DNA of 64,000 nucleotides from Pseudomonas sp. PDM16 (lineage in GTDB: Bacteria > Pseudomonadota > Gammaproteobacteria > Pseudomonadales > Pseudomonadaceae): the NCBI RefSeq assembly GCF_014851865.1, contig NZ_JACVAM010000001.1:1240001-1304000 (forward strand), written 5' to 3'. Position 1 is the stretch's first letter; each line of letters opens with the position of its first letter. Under the pieces are notes generated by a model. The model saw only the letters and a program-made list of their open reading frames with translations. It was not told the DNA's origin and did no database searches. The position numbers and the translations under genes were made by a program. This document shows positions 1-11,562 of the stretch, one piece after another.

Positions 1-143
1 ATCTGCCGCTGGACAAGATGATCGACAGCCGCGGCAGCATTGGCTCGGGAGCTCAAAGCGTACCGAGCACCGGCGGCGAGACCGGCACCCGTGTCATCAA
101 TAATGCCGAGCGGGGCGATCTGCGCACGAGGGAGGGCCGCTGA
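1..143 (+). CDS. hflK: HflK, C-terminal end (partial)
   Basis: The reading frame open from position 3 ends at a TGA at 141-143. It encodes the C-terminal tail of HflK, beginning LPLDKMIDSRGS, the residues that follow the SPFH domain in pseudomonad HflK. HflK and HflC form the membrane complex that surrounds and modulates the FtsH protease. The stop codon overlaps the ATG of hflC (ATGA-type junction), which implies translational coupling. Most of the gene lies outside the window, so nothing can be said about its start. Confidence 0.85.
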   Translation, partial: LPLDKMIDSRGSIGSGAQSVPSTGGETGTRVINNAERGDLRTREGR

Positions 144-1012
144 TGAGCAACAAGTCGCTGTTTGCCCTGATCGCCGGGGTACTGGTTGCCATTCTGGCGT
201 GGAATAGCCTGTACATCGTCAATCAGACAGAGAAGGCCGTGCTCCTGCAGTTCGGTAAGATCCAAGTGGCCGATGTACCGCCGGGGCTGCACATCAAGGT
301 TCCAGTGATGAACCAGGTGCGCAAGTTCGACGCTCGCCTGCTGACCCTGGAGTCGCCTATTCAGCGTGTGCTGACGCTGGAGAAGAAGGCTGTGATGGTC
401 GATGCCTACGCCAAATGGCGTGTCGCCGATGCACAGCGTTACTACACCGCTACCTCTGGCATCCGTCAGATCGCTGATGATCGCCTGTCCCAGCGTCTGA
501 TCGCTGCGCTGGCCAACCAGTTCGGTAACCGCACGCTGCACGAGGTGGTGTCCGGCGAGCGTGATGCGCTGATGGCGGCCATCACCAAGTCGCTCAACAC
601 CATGGCGCAGAAGGAGCTAGGCATTGAGGTGGTGGACGTTCGCGTCAAGGCCATCGATCTGCCAAAAGAGGTCTATCGTAGCGTGTTCGACCGCATGAGC
701 TCGGAGCGTGAGCGCGAGGCTCGCGAGCACCGGGCTAAGGGGCGTGAGCTGGCCGAAGGCATTCGCGCCGATGCCGATCGGCAGAAGCGTGTGATCCTCG
801 CCGAGGCTTATCGCGAGGCGGAAGAAGTGCGCGGTGACGGCGACGCCAAGTCGGCCGCCATCTACGCCAAGGCCTACGGTCAGGACGCCGAGTTCTATGC
901 GTTCTACCGCAGCCTGGGTGCATATCGCGACAGCTTCTCGAGCAAGAGCGATGTACTGGTGCTGGATCCGGATAGCGAGTTCTTCCGCTATCTGCAGCAG
1001 CCCAAGCCCTGA
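143..1012 (+). CDS. hflC: HflC, FtsH protease modulator (SPFH family)
   Basis: 289 aa, the usual HflC length. An N-terminal membrane anchor (about residues 5-22) is followed by an SPFH/band 7 domain (about 20-190), then a charged helical, coiled-coil stretch rich in Arg/Glu (about 185-235) containing SSERERERARE-like heptads. HflC partners HflK in a large periplasm-facing cage around FtsH, limiting its attack on membrane substrates. The start overlaps the hflK stop. The order hflK-hflC-DUF2065-hisZ-purA is the standard pseudomonad one. A rho-independent hairpin follows at 1084-1108. Confidence 0.95.
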   Translation: MSNKSLFALIAGVLVAILAWNSLYIVNQTEKAVLLQFGKIQVADVPPGLHIKVPVMNQVRKFDARLLTLESPIQRVLTLEKKAVMVDAYAKWRVADAQRYYTATSGIRQIADDRLSQRLIAALANQFGNRTLHEVVSGERDALMAAITKSLNTMAQKELGIEVVDVRVKAIDLPKEVYRSVFDRMSSEREREAREHRAKGRELAEGIRADADRQKRVILAEAYREAEEVRGDGDAKSAAIYAKAYGQDAEFYAFYRSLGAYRDSFSSKSDVLVLDPDSEFFRYLQQPKP

Positions 1013-1083
1013 TCGAAGCCACTCCGGCACGGCCGTTCGGCCGCGTCGGGGTGACCTCCGGGGAAAACGTGTTATCATGGGTC

Positions 1084-1108
1084 AGCCGGGAAAAAGCCCG
1101 GCTTTTTT
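1084..1108 (+). terminator. Rho-independent terminator after hflC
   Basis: The stem AGCCGGG/CCCGGCT (1084-1090 and 1097-1103) has a 6-nt loop and runs into six T residues. It lies only 16 bp before the next start codon, so read-through or attenuation is needed for the downstream genes unless they have their own promoter. Confidence 0.8.
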
Positions 1109-1123
1109 GCGTCTGCGGGAATC

Positions 1124-1309
1124 ATGTGGCAGGAACTGGGCATCGCGTTTTGTCTGATGTTGGTGCTGGAAGGCATCCTGCCCTTCCTCTATCCGCGGCG
1201 TTGGCGCGGAGCGATCACGCAACTGGCACAACTGCCCGATAGGCAGTTGCGTCTCATGGGGCTGGCCAGCATGCTGCTGGGGACCACCCTCCTGTATCTG
1301 CTTCACTGA
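1124..1309 (+). CDS. DUF2065 small membrane protein
   Basis: 61 aa. The sequence has two hydrophobic helices (about residues 6-20 and 44-60) separated by a basic turn, with the PFLYPRRWR motif typical of the DUF2065 (YjeT-like) family. Its function is unknown. Its conserved position between hflC and hisZ supports it as a real gene despite the small size. It starts just after a terminator hairpin and its Shine-Dalgarno is weak. Confidence 0.85.
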   Translation: MWQELGIAFCLMLVLEGILPFLYPRRWRGAITQLAQLPDRQLRLMGLASMLLGTTLLYLLH

Positions 1310-1343
1310 AGGCTGCCGCCCGTACCGAGAGGGGAATGGCGAA

Positions 1344-3879
<2,536 letters not shown>

Positions 3880-3891
3880 TCCCTCTGTAGC

Positions 3892-3919
3892 AAAAAAGGC
3901 CGCTTTGAGCGGCCTTTTT
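3892..3919 (+). terminator. Rho-independent terminator after purA
   Basis: The stem GGCCGCT/AGCGGCC with a TTG loop is flanked by A6 and T5 runs, so it could work in both directions: for purA (+) and for the PilZ gene (-) that ends at 3944. Confidence 0.9.
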
Positions 3920-3943
3920 CATTGATGCGGTAGGTCCTTGTTC

Positions 3944-4282
3944 TCAGGCCTGTAGGTGTTGCAAGAGAAGCCGCAGTGACGCGGCTTGATCCTCTGCCAG
4001 ATCGATGATCTGAAAGCCGCACCAGCCATTGTGGCCAGGTTCGCCGGGGCGACTCCAGAGGCAATCCGCTCCTAGGCGAACCTCATGAAGGTCGTTCAGG
4101 GGCTGGTCGAGAACCAGGCGACATTCCCAGACCGAATCAGCCTGCGGTGGCGTGTCGCTGATCAGCATGAAGCCATCTTCCGACAAATCGACGACCCTGC
4201 CGAGACGATGACCGCTGTGCAGGTCCATTGCCTCTATATTCAGTTCCGTAGTATGTCGGCTATGTTGGCGGCGATCGTCCAT
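3944..4282 (-). CDS. PilZ-domain protein (c-di-GMP binding)
   Basis: 112 aa, a single PilZ domain. The N-terminus has an arginine-rich segment (DDRRQHSRH), and DLSEDG matches the second D/NxSxxG motif; together these contact cyclic di-GMP in the family. The gene lies one base after the stop of the upstream DUF1631 gene on the same strand, so the two are probably co-transcribed. This makes a cyclic-di-GMP-linked role plausible for the pair. The target is unknown. Confidence 0.85.
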   Translation of the reverse strand: MDDRRQHSRHTTELNIEAMDLHSGHRLGRVVDLSEDGFMLISDTPPQADSVWECRLVLDQPLNDLHEVRLGADCLWSRPGEPGHNGWCGFQIIDLAEDQAASLRLLLQHLQA

Positions 4283-6604
4283 TCAGGCTCCTTGTCCGGC
4301 TGGGGCGGCGCGTCCGGTGATACGTTGCAGCACCCGGTAGATGGCTCCAAGGGCGCGGTCCACCAGTGGGTTGCTGCGCTCCGGCGTGATGATGCGAGCG
4401 AGACCCTTCTCCATTTCGCTTGCTAGCAGGCGTATGGGTTTGACAGCCACTCGTTGGCCAGTGTGATCGACAAACATGTAGTTGTGAGTGGTCGGGCTGA
4501 ACCATGACAGCTTGAGCGTGAGCGTATCCTGCCCCTGTACGAACTCAAACCAGGTGCCGAACTCCAGTCGCTGCAGTTCCTTCATCAAGGACTGGGCGCG
4601 AGGTGAGAGAGGTTCGTCGCGCTTGATTGGCTCGACCAAGGCAGCATCTTCACCGAGCATCGCGCCCAGTGTGCTTTCCGGTAGTTGTGTTTTGAGCTGT
4701 GCCGCCAGTTGCGGCTGCTGGGCCTGAATCGCATGCTGGCAGGCGACTATGTCCTGCAGCAGGCGTCGAATGCCGTCTTCATGGTAGCCACCGAGTCGCT
4801 CCAGTCCGCTGCGCAATTCGTCGAGCAAGTTGACTCGCATGCCCTGGAGGCGGTTTCTGCCCTCTTCATCGAGAGGGATGCCGCTCCAAGCCAGCGTTTC
4901 GGCAACTTGGCTGGCGCGTTCCCATTCAGTACTACGCTCTCCATGTCTGATGAGGGTAAATACCAGAACATCGGCCCAGGTCAGCTCGAGGAAGTTGTGG
5001 ATGACGCCGGGCAGGTTGCGACCGCTCAGGGCTCCTTGAATAACCGTTACAGCCTGTTGCCTTGCTCCGAGCAGGCGATCACGGCCTTTTGCCGCCTCTA
5101 CTGCGCGCCGCTCCCTTAGTTCGACCTTCTGCTTGAGGGTTGCAGTGAACTCGCTAAACTCGACAAGCAATCGGTCGAATAGCTTCAGGTCGCTGGCATA
5201 GTCGCGAACCACTGCTTCTACGACCCAGTAGATCTTGGCCACGATGCCCCTTTCATCACCGTCCCCGCCGTAGAGCACCCCGGCCTGGGCCATGGTGTTG
5301 AGAAGGCGGCGAGCCGGATGGTGATGCTGGGTGAACATTGCCTTGTCCTGCAGTGCTACTTTCAGATAAGGCGTGTGCAGATGAGAGAGGGCCGTTTTGC
5401 AAGCATGGGGAAGGTTCTCATCATCCAAGATGAAGTCGAACAGCATGCCGACCAGGTCGATCACGTCAGCTTCGTTATCCGCCAGTTTTTGCTGGCCTGG
5501 TAGCGAGCTGTAGGTCTCCAACTGCTGCTGGAGGTGGACCTTGATGTCCTCAACGGGCTGAGGTTGCTGCAGCCGCTGGGCCAGTGTGTTGGCCGACTGC
5601 TGTTGAAGTCGGTTTAGGGCTGCCAGAAGCTCGCTGGCACTGTAGGTGCTGGTCGCTGCGCGTGGCGCGAAGCTGGAGATGCTGCGAGTTCCGCCAGGCA
5701 GGGGGCTATCGGGATCCAGCTGGCGGCGCTCTCCCAGCAGGGCGGTCAGCCCGCCGAACAGCTGGCCCGCATCCTGCGGTGGAGGCGCATTGAGGTCGCG
5801 GGAGTACTCCTGCTCTTGTGGGGTGTACAGAGCCTTGGGAGTTTCCCGGCCTGTATCGGTCTTGGCCGAGGGCCTGTCGGGTGGAGTGGCGGAAGCCGGT
5901 GATCGCAGGGCGCTGTACTTGAGGTTTGGAAGGATGCCAGCGTTGATCAGGCGCTGATTGAGCAACTCGTACACCGTGTCCAAGCCCTGCATCACGTGGC
6001 TTTCGAACAGTACGTAGAGGATCACTTTGATTCGCAACGACAGGGGGTGCGCTGCCAGTGCGTCGCGAAATGCATCGGCCAACGCCTGGGGTCCGAATGG
6101 GTTGCTATCTTCGCCAAGCTTTTGGCCGTTATTGAGCAGGGCCAGGCGTTGATCGAGGGCGAAGAGCGTGCTGGCGTTGCGTGCCTTGACCTTGCTGACC
6201 ATGTTGGTCACCTGAAGGCTTTCCTCATACTCTTCGTTCTGGATCAGGGCCAGGCTCTGTGCGTCGGTTTCGGCAGGCGCAGCAGATGACTGGATCTTGC
6301 CCTCCATGAACGTTGTGAAGTTCAGGGCAATGCGTTGGTGATAGCTGCGTTCTATCTGGGGGCGTAGCTTGCGCAGGTCATGCATGGCCTCGAAAAACAG
6401 GCTCTGAACCTTGTTGTTTTCCGCCTTCTCTGCGCCTTCGAAGAGGGTTTCGTCGGCCCTTACGAAAAGCTCTGAAAGATGTTCGGCCAGATTGCTCATC
6501 ACCAGCTTGCGGCAGTCCTGCACTAACTCGTTGAAGTGCGGCTGTATGGCGCGCCGGGCGATGCCAGGTGTATGGGAAGGAGGAGGCGGATCCTGCGGGC
6601 TCAT
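4283..6604 (-). CDS. DUF1631 family protein (copy 1)
   Basis: 773 aa, predicted soluble and mostly helical. The N-terminal region (about 20-110) contains HFNELVQDCRKLVMSNLAEHL and LFFEAMHDLRKLRPQIER. A low-complexity Pro/Thr linker follows around 245-290. The C-terminus (about 680-740) has a beta-rich segment, FGTWFEFVQGQDTLTLKLSW...NYMFVDHTGQRV, that looks PilZ-like to me (inference). Homologues have been labelled thymidine phosphorylase without basis. It precedes a PilZ gene directly. A second family member lies at 41008-43353, and both share the FFEAM.DLR core. Confidence 0.85.
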   Translation of the reverse strand: MSPQDPPPPSHTPGIARRAIQPHFNELVQDCRKLVMSNLAEHLSELFVRADETLFEGAEKAENNKVQSLFFEAMHDLRKLRPQIERSYHQRIALNFTTFMEGKIQSSAAPAETDAQSLALIQNEEYEESLQVTNMVSKVKARNASTLFALDQRLALLNNGQKLGEDSNPFGPQALADAFRDALAAHPLSLRIKVILYVLFESHVMQGLDTVYELLNQRLINAGILPNLKYSALRSPASATPPDRPSAKTDTGRETPKALYTPQEQEYSRDLNAPPPQDAGQLFGGLTALLGERRQLDPDSPLPGGTRSISSFAPRAATSTYSASELLAALNRLQQQSANTLAQRLQQPQPVEDIKVHLQQQLETYSSLPGQQKLADNEADVIDLVGMLFDFILDDENLPHACKTALSHLHTPYLKVALQDKAMFTQHHHPARRLLNTMAQAGVLYGGDGDERGIVAKIYWVVEAVVRDYASDLKLFDRLLVEFSEFTATLKQKVELRERRAVEAAKGRDRLLGARQQAVTVIQGALSGRNLPGVIHNFLELTWADVLVFTLIRHGERSTEWERASQVAETLAWSGIPLDEEGRNRLQGMRVNLLDELRSGLERLGGYHEDGIRRLLQDIVACQHAIQAQQPQLAAQLKTQLPESTLGAMLGEDAALVEPIKRDEPLSPRAQSLMKELQRLEFGTWFEFVQGQDTLTLKLSWFSPTTHNYMFVDHTGQRVAVKPIRLLASEMEKGLARIITPERSNPLVDRALGAIYRVLQRITGRAAPAGQGA

Positions 6605-6691
6605 GCGGTGTCCTGTGCGAGACTAGCAACTCGCTGTATTCGGGCGATGCTGCGGATAGAGTAGCTGGGATGAAATAAGTTGTCGCCAGGG

Positions 6692-6719
6692 TTGACATGA
6701 GCGCTTCCGTCCGTAAAAT
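6692..6719 (+). promoter_or_regulatory. Sigma-70 promoter of the tRNA-Asn-Pro-Lys operon
   Basis: A perfect -35 TTGACA (6692-6697) and a -10 TAAAAT (6714-6719) are separated by 16 bp. They lie about 60 bp before the first tRNA and face it. Confidence 0.8.
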
Positions 6720-6781
6720 GGCGCGCCTCTGATGCGGGAATCGGCCTGGCCGGACCAGTAGAAGAGGTGGAAGACCGTAGT

Positions 6782-6857
6782 TCCGCGATAGCTCAGTCGG
6801 TAGAGCAAATGACTGTTAATCATTGGGTCCCTGGTTCGAGTCCAGGTCGCGGAGCCA
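6782..6857 (+). tRNA. tRNA-Asn (GTT)
   Basis: 76 nt with CCA encoded. The acceptor stem TCCGCGA pairs with TCGCGGA; the anticodon loop is CTGTTAA (anticodon GTT) and the T-arm carries GGTTCGAGTCC. It is the first of three tRNAs in one transcript. Confidence 0.97.
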
Positions 6858-6866
6858 ACTTCCTGT

Positions 6867-6943
6867 CGGGGTATAGCGCAGTCCGGTAGCGCGCTTGCTT
6901 TGGGAGCAAGATGTCGGGAGTTCGAATCCCCCTACCCCGACCA
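6867..6943 (+). tRNA. tRNA-Pro (TGG)
   Basis: 77 nt with CCA encoded. The acceptor stem CGGGGTA pairs with TACCCCG, the anticodon is TGG, and the T-arm is GTTCGAATC. It lies 9 nt after tRNA-Asn. Confidence 0.97.
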
Positions 6944-6948
6944 TTTTT

Positions 6949-7024
6949 GGGTCGTTAGCTCAGTTGGTAGAGCAGTTGGCTTTTAACCAATTGGTCGTAG
7001 GTTCGAATCCTACACGACCCACCA
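6949..7024 (+). tRNA. tRNA-Lys (TTT)
   Basis: 76 nt with CCA encoded. The acceptor stem GGGTCGT pairs with ACGACCC, and the anticodon TTT sits in the loop CTTTTAA. It lies 5 nt after tRNA-Pro. Confidence 0.97.
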
Positions 7025-7033
7025 TAGATAAAG

Positions 7034-7057
7034 AGCCCGCCTAGTGCGGGCTTTTTA
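7034..7057 (+). terminator. Terminator of the tRNA operon
   Basis: The stem AGCCCGC/GCGGGCT with a CTAGT loop is followed by T5. The same hairpin recurs at 18214-18240 behind tRNA-Thr. Confidence 0.9.
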
Positions 7058-7130
7058 TTGTCTGTGTGTTTTGCCTTGGTCGCTTGATTGGCTGCGCATG
7101 GATTCGACCCATGCGCAGTGTCGCTAGCTA

Positions 7131-8429
7131 TCAGTGCAGCTTGAGGCGTGGTTCGGTGCTGCGACCGATGCGGTCGCCCAGCATCAGCAGGGCGGTGCGC
7201 AGTACGCCGTACAAGGCCATCTGGTGCATGCGGTACAGCGAGATGTAGAACATCCGCGCCAACCAGCCTTCCAGTTTCACGCTGCCCATCAGATTCCCCA
7301 TCAGGTTGCCCACCGCCGAGAAGCGTGACAGCGAGATCAGCGAGCCGTAATCGCGGTAGTGAAATTCCGGCAGCGCCTGGCTGCTCATCTGCAGTTTGAG
7401 CGACTTGGCCAGCAGTGATGCTTGCTGGTGCGCGGCCTGGGCGCGCGGCGGCACGGTGCGTTCGCTGCCGTCGCCCAATGGGCAGGCGGCGCAGTCGCCG
7501 AAGGCGAAGATGCTGTCGTCCAGCGTGGTCTGCAGGGTAGGTCGCACCAGAAGCTGGTTGATGCGATTGCTTTCCAGGCCGTCCAGCGTTTTCAGGAAGT
7601 CGGGGGCGCGGATGCCGGCGGCCCAGACCTTGAGGCTGGCAGGTATCTCCATGCCTTGGGCGGTGAGCAGCGCTTCGCTATTGACCGTGCTCACCGAGGT
7701 GTTGGTGAGTACGGTGACGCCGAGTTTTTCCAGGGTCTTGTGCACGGGGCCGCTGATGCGCTCCGGTAGCGCTGGCAATACACGCGGGCCGGCCTCGATC
7801 AGGGTGATGCGCATGTTCTGCGGCTGGATGCGATCCAGGCCGTAGGCGGCCAGCTCGTGAGCGGCATGGTGCAGTTCGGCGGCCAGCTCCACACCAGTGG
7901 CTCCGGCTCCGACGATGGCTACGCTGATACGGCTATCGTCGCTCTTGCCGGCATGGGCGCGTAGGTAGTGGCTGAGCATCTGCCGGTGGAAGCGTTCGGC
8001 CTGCTCGCGGGTGTCGAGGAAGATGCAGTGCTCGGCCGCACCGGGCGTGCCGAAGTCGTTGGTGGTGCTGCCGACGGCAATCACCAGGCTGTCGTATGCC
8101 AGCTCGCGCTCGGGCAGCAGCTCGCCGCCGTCCTCGTCCAGGGTGGCTGCCAGGCGGATCGTCTTGCGAGCACGGTCCAGGCCACTCATGCGTCCGAGCT
8201 GGAACTCGAAGTGGTTCCATTTGCCCTGGGCCACATAGTTCAGCTCGTCCTCGGAGGAGTTCAGCGAGCCGGCGGCGACTTCGTGCAGCAGCGGTTTCCA
8301 GATATGGGTGAGGGTGGCGTCGACCAGAACGATGCTGGCCTGTTTGCGTTTGCCCAGGGTTCTACCCAGGCGGGTAGCAAGCTCCAGGCCGCCGGCGCCG
8401 CCGCCGACGATCACGATGCGATGGTTCAT
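7131..8429 (-). CDS. ndh: Type II NADH dehydrogenase
   Basis: 432 aa. This is a single-subunit, non-proton-pumping NADH:ubiquinone oxidoreductase at the inner membrane. Two Rossmann motifs are visible: GGGAGGLE at 9-16 for FAD, and VAIVGAGATGVELAAEL at about 170-186 for NADH. A typical quinone oxidoreductase segment, DDSIFAFGDCAACP, follows at about 310. The C-terminal region is amphipathic, as expected for monotopic membrane attachment. A small DUF3094 membrane-protein gene lies just upstream on the same strand. Confidence 0.93.
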   Translation of the reverse strand: MNHRIVIVGGGAGGLELATRLGRTLGKRKQASIVLVDATLTHIWKPLLHEVAAGSLNSSEDELNYVAQGKWNHFEFQLGRMSGLDRARKTIRLAATLDEDGGELLPERELAYDSLVIAVGSTTNDFGTPGAAEHCIFLDTREQAERFHRQMLSHYLRAHAGKSDDSRISVAIVGAGATGVELAAELHHAAHELAAYGLDRIQPQNMRITLIEAGPRVLPALPERISGPVHKTLEKLGVTVLTNTSVSTVNSEALLTAQGMEIPASLKVWAAGIRAPDFLKTLDGLESNRINQLLVRPTLQTTLDDSIFAFGDCAACPLGDGSERTVPPRAQAAHQQASLLAKSLKLQMSSQALPEFHYRDYGSLISLSRFSAVGNLMGNLMGSVKLEGWLARMFYISLYRMHQMALYGVLRTALLMLGDRIGRSTEPRLKLH

Positions 8430-8489
8430 GGGGATATCTCACAAGGCTTAAGGAAATCGGTAGGCCCGGCTGGGCGAGCGCGAGGCAGC

Positions 8490-8663
8490 TCATAGCACCA
8501 GTCCGGCGAGTAGGCGGGAGAGCAAGCCGAGTCCGATCGTCACGGCGACGACCATTAGCAGGAGGAGCCAGGGGCGGAACGGCTTGCGCTCCACCTGGTG
8601 TTGCGGAGCGCTGAGATACTGCTCGACGCGTTGCTGGTCTTCCGGGTTGAGGCGGCTAGCCAT
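8490..8663 (-). CDS. DUF3094 small membrane protein
   Basis: 57 aa, read from the ATG at 8663 to the TGA at 8490. It begins MASRLNPEDQQRVEQYLSAP and ends with one hydrophobic helix (about residues 32-55). This matches the pseudomonad DUF3094 family as I know it. The function is unknown. It lies 60 bp upstream of ndh on the same strand, so co-transcription is possible. Confidence 0.8.
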   Translation of the reverse strand: MASRLNPEDQQRVEQYLSAPQHQVERKPFRPWLLLLMVVAVTIGLGLLSRLLAGLVL

Positions 8664-8705
8664 GGGCGGTCCTCTCGAAGAATGCCTGCATTCTAGACGT
8701 GTGGA

Positions 8706-9188
8706 TCATAAGGGCTCAACGCGAACGTCATCGCCCAGGCGGATGATGCCTCCTTCGATTACTCGGGCAGTGATACCACCGTGGCCGCGTATGGCCTGGA
8801 ATATGCCAGGGCCGAGGCGTTCCTCCAGGCGGGCACACGGCTGGCACCATCCAGTGGTCTCCAGGATGGCCTGACCAATGCGGAAACGCCGAGCTTTGAG
8901 GCTGAACAGATTGATGCCGCTGATGGCGATATTGCGGCGCAGGTCCGCAGGCGTGATGTCGCGCCCGGTCAGCGAGCTGACCACGGATAGGTGTTCCCAT
9001 TGGATCAGCGTGACCTGGCGCAGGTTGCGCGGGCCGGAGCGGGCGTGATCGCCGGTCAGGCCAGCCTCGCGCCTGGCTTCTACGGCCTCCGGCTCCAGCA
9101 TGGCGCCGCGTGATTGTGGGCGCACCCCCAGCCAGCGAACCTGGCCGCATTGCGGAACACTGGCGAGCAGTTCCTGCAGGGGGCTCAC
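8706..9188 (-). CDS. MOSC-domain protein
   Basis: 160 aa, nearly all MOSC domain. MOSC domains occur in molybdenum-cofactor sulfurases and mARC-type proteins and carry a conserved cysteine used in sulfur or Moco handling. Here that cysteine lies in TTGWCQPCARLE (about 110-121). GLTGDHARSG and the RRNI.ISGINLF segment are also typical. The start overlaps the end of the upstream DUF1780 gene by 4 bases, so they are translationally coupled. The substrate is unknown. Confidence 0.85.
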   Translation of the reverse strand: MSPLQELLASVPQCGQVRWLGVRPQSRGAMLEPEAVEARREAGLTGDHARSGPRNLRQVTLIQWEHLSVVSSLTGRDITPADLRRNIAISGINLFSLKARRFRIGQAILETTGWCQPCARLEERLGPGIFQAIRGHGGITARVIEGGIIRLGDDVRVEPL

Positions 9189-9811
9189 AGGCTGATACCG
9201 ACGTCGAACAGCACGGTGCGACCCAGGTTGCGACGCAGGAATTCCGGCGCGTCGCGATGGGCGAACAGCACCCGTGCGTAGTTGGGGCCAACCAGTGATA
9301 GCGAGCGCCAGCCCTGACGCAGGTATTCACTCGGGGGTGGAAAGGAGCTGTTGAGGTCTAGCATCTCACGCTTGAGGCTGATGTAGGCGAGTAGGTCCAG
9401 TTCGCCCAGATCGAGGCCGCGTTCGAGGTAGTTGTGCGCCTTCTTGCGCAGTGTTGGTCCTAGGCGTGCCTGAAGTTCCGAGGCTGGAATGCGTCTGGGA
9501 CGAGGCTCGCGACGTAGCAGTTGACTGAGCGAGAGCGCGCTGCGCCTGCGTTGCAGTTCTTCTTTCCACTCGTCGTTGAGGCGGCGTCCCTTGTCGAGGA
9601 CGAAGAACACCTCGAAGCTGGCATCGTGAAACAGAACGTCTGGCGGCTCGTTGCCGGTGCTGAACTCTTCCAGGCGATGGCGCAGGTTGAGCGCCGTCAG
9701 CAAGCGCTGACAGACCCAGCGCTCGCGTTCCCACTTGCGTGCATTGGACAGGAAGTCATTGGCCTGTTCCGCCTGGCGAGTGAGCAGGCGCAGATAGTCG
9801 GAGTCGTCCAT
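9185..9811 (-). CDS. DUF1780 family protein
   Basis: 208 aa, without signal peptide or membrane segments. It begins MDDSDYLRLLTRQAEQANDFLSN and contains EPPDVLFHDASFEVFFVLDKGRR (about 55-77). This matches the DUF1780 family of pseudomonads; members have been proposed to be nuclease-like, but I see no proven catalytic motif. It overlaps the downstream MOSC gene by 4 bases. Function is unassigned. Confidence 0.75.
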   Translation of the reverse strand: MDDSDYLRLLTRQAEQANDFLSNARKWERERWVCQRLLTALNLRHRLEEFSTGNEPPDVLFHDASFEVFFVLDKGRRLNDEWKEELQRRRSALSLSQLLRREPRPRRIPASELQARLGPTLRKKAHNYLERGLDLGELDLLAYISLKREMLDLNSSFPPPSEYLRQGWRSLSLVGPNYARVLFAHRDAPEFLRRNLGRTVLFDVGISL

Positions 9812-9882
9812 GGGCGCAGCATAGCGTAAAAGCCCTCGCGGACTGGCCGGTGTAGACTGCGCCTGTCAGACATGAGGGCTCC

Positions 9883-10302
9883 ATGCAGATACGTGCCATC
9901 ACTCCTGCCGATCACGCGGCGCTGCTCGATCTGTGGCGACGTACACCGGGTATTCAGCTGCGTACCGATGACGAGTACGAGCCGTTCTGCCGCTATCTGG
10001 CGCGGAACCCCGAATTGAGCCTGTTGGTCGAGAGCAAGGGTGCCGTTGTCGCCAGCCTGCTGGTTGGTCACGATGGGCGCCGCGGTTACTTGCAGCATCT
10101 GGCGGTGGATTTGCCCTGGCGCGGCCGGGGCCTGGCCAGCGCTTTGCTGGATGAGGCGTTGCAGCGCCTGCAAGCACTTGGTGTGGGCAAATCCCATGTC
10201 TTTGTGCTCGGTGCCGCGCCTGAGGCGCTTGCCTTCTGGCGCAATCGTCCGGGCTGGAGCGAGCGCGAGGATATCGAAGTGTTTTCCACGAGGAGCGAAT
10301 GA
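9883..10302 (+). CDS. GNAT family N-acetyltransferase
   Basis: 139 aa. The acetyl-CoA binding motif A is clear: [21 protein letters not shown] (about 68-88, with RGRGLA at the pyrophosphate loop), followed by motif B-like [13 protein letters not shown] (about 112-124). The acceptor substrate cannot be read from the sequence. The gene starts a four-gene rightward run, and its stop overlaps the ATG of the next gene (ATGA). Confidence 0.88.
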   Translation: MQIRAITPADHAALLDLWRRTPGIQLRTDDEYEPFCRYLARNPELSLLVESKGAVVASLLVGHDGRRGYLQHLAVDLPWRGRGLASALLDEALQRLQALGVGKSHVFVLGAAPEALAFWRNRPGWSEREDIEVFSTRSE

Positions 10303-10781
10303 ACATGAGGCAATGGCGCTGGTGGCTGGTGCCCTTGTTGTGCGGTTGGCTGGGCACGGCCCTGGCGCTCGAGAACGGCGAGCATCTGGCACCCTGGACC
10401 CTGCTGGACCAGCACGACAATGCCTACACCCTCGATGGCAATCTTCAGGTCCTGCTGGTGGCGCGCGGGATGGAGGCTGCCGATCTATTGCAGGTGGCGC
10501 TGAGCGAGCTTGAGCCAGGTTACTTGGAGGCACACCGAGTGGTCTTCCTTGCTGACATCAGTGGCATGCCGGCGCCAATCGCCAGCTTGTTCGCCATTCC
10601 TGCAATGCGTGACTACGGCTATCGGGTCATGCTCGATCGCACGGGGCGTGTTGCATCACGTTATCCGGGCGCCAAGGCCCAGTTGCTCTGGTTGCAGCTG
10701 GATGCCGGTCGGTTGCAGGGGCAGCGCCGCTTTGCCAATGCAGATGAGTTGCGCCTGGCATTGGAGGGGCTGGCACGTTGA
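10299..10781 (+). CDS. Exported thioredoxin-fold-like protein, unknown function
   Basis: 160 aa. The N-terminus has a basic start and hydrophobic core ending in ALA|LENGEH, consistent with a signal peptide cleaved near residue 24. The mature part ([26 protein letters not shown]) has the strand order of a peroxiredoxin/thioredoxin fold, but there is no CxxC, so redox activity is unlikely. Database labels for homologues mention an FAD/FMN dehydrogenase, for which I see no support. It is coupled on both sides by 4-base overlaps. Confidence 0.6.
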   Translation: MNMRQWRWWLVPLLCGWLGTALALENGEHLAPWTLLDQHDNAYTLDGNLQVLLVARGMEAADLLQVALSELEPGYLEAHRVVFLADISGMPAPIASLFAIPAMRDYGYRVMLDRTGRVASRYPGAKAQLLWLQLDAGRLQGQRRFANADELRLALEGLAR

Positions 10782-11473
10782 TCGCCGCTGATCTGCTGCA
10801 GCCTCTTAGTCATTGGCTGGGCTGGATTCTTTATGCCTCCGTCCTGCTCTGGGCAGTGTGGCGTATGCCATGGGTCGAGCTGTTCAGTGATCAGCGCCGC
10901 CAGCACCTGCTGTTCGGCACGGTGCTGGCGTTGTTCCTGCTGTGGTTGGTGCGGCGCGATTTTGCCTCGGGCCTGTCCTTCCATTTCATCGGCATGACGG
11001 CGGTGACCCTGTTGCTTGACTGGCCACTGGCGCTGCTCGGTGGTTTTGCTGCCCAGCTTGGTCTGCTCGCGTTCGGTCGTCTGGATCTGGCAGCGCTTGG
11101 CGTCAATGGCCTGTTGCTGGTGGCCATTCCGGTGGCGATTGCCGAATTCTTTGCAGTGCAGGTAGAGCGCCGTCAGCCGCGCAACCTGTTTGTTTACATC
11201 TTCTGCTGCGGCTTCTTCCCTGCGGCGCTGACCGCCCTGGTCTGCCTGCTCGGGGGGCTGGCGTTGCTCTGGCACGATGGCCTCTATGTCATGCCCCCCT
11301 GGCTGGAGGATTTCATCGGCTATCTGTGGCTGGTGATGTTCCCCGAGGCTTTCATCAACGGCATGCTGGTTACCGGCCTGGTGGTGTTCTATCCGGACTG
11401 GCTGGAAACCTTCAATCGCACGCGCTACCTGTCGGCGCCCTGGAAGGACAGTGACACGGATCGACATCCATAA
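10778..11473 (+). CDS. Energy-coupling-factor-type integral membrane protein (CbiM-like)
   Basis: 231 aa with about seven transmembrane helices. The sequence resembles the CbiM/NikM family S-component or permease of metal-transporting ECF systems, including SFHFIGMTAVTLLL and PEAFINGMLVTGLVVF. No ATPase or CbiN/CbiQ partner is nearby, so it may act alone or with components elsewhere. It starts at a TTG overlapping the previous stop. The substrate (cobalt, nickel or other) is not determinable. Confidence 0.7.
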   Translation: MIAADLLQPLSHWLGWILYASVLLWAVWRMPWVELFSDQRRQHLLFGTVLALFLLWLVRRDFASGLSFHFIGMTAVTLLLDWPLALLGGFAAQLGLLAFGRLDLAALGVNGLLLVAIPVAIAEFFAVQVERRQPRNLFVYIFCCGFFPAALTALVCLLGGLALLWHDGLYVMPPWLEDFIGYLWLVMFPEAFINGMLVTGLVVFYPDWLETFNRTRYLSAPWKDSDTDRHP

Positions 11474-11562
11474 GCGCGACTTATCTCGGTGGCGCAACTG
11501 ACCTGGGTCAAGGCTCCATGCTCTACAGACTCCATGCTGGAGAAAACACGGAGGGCATGGAT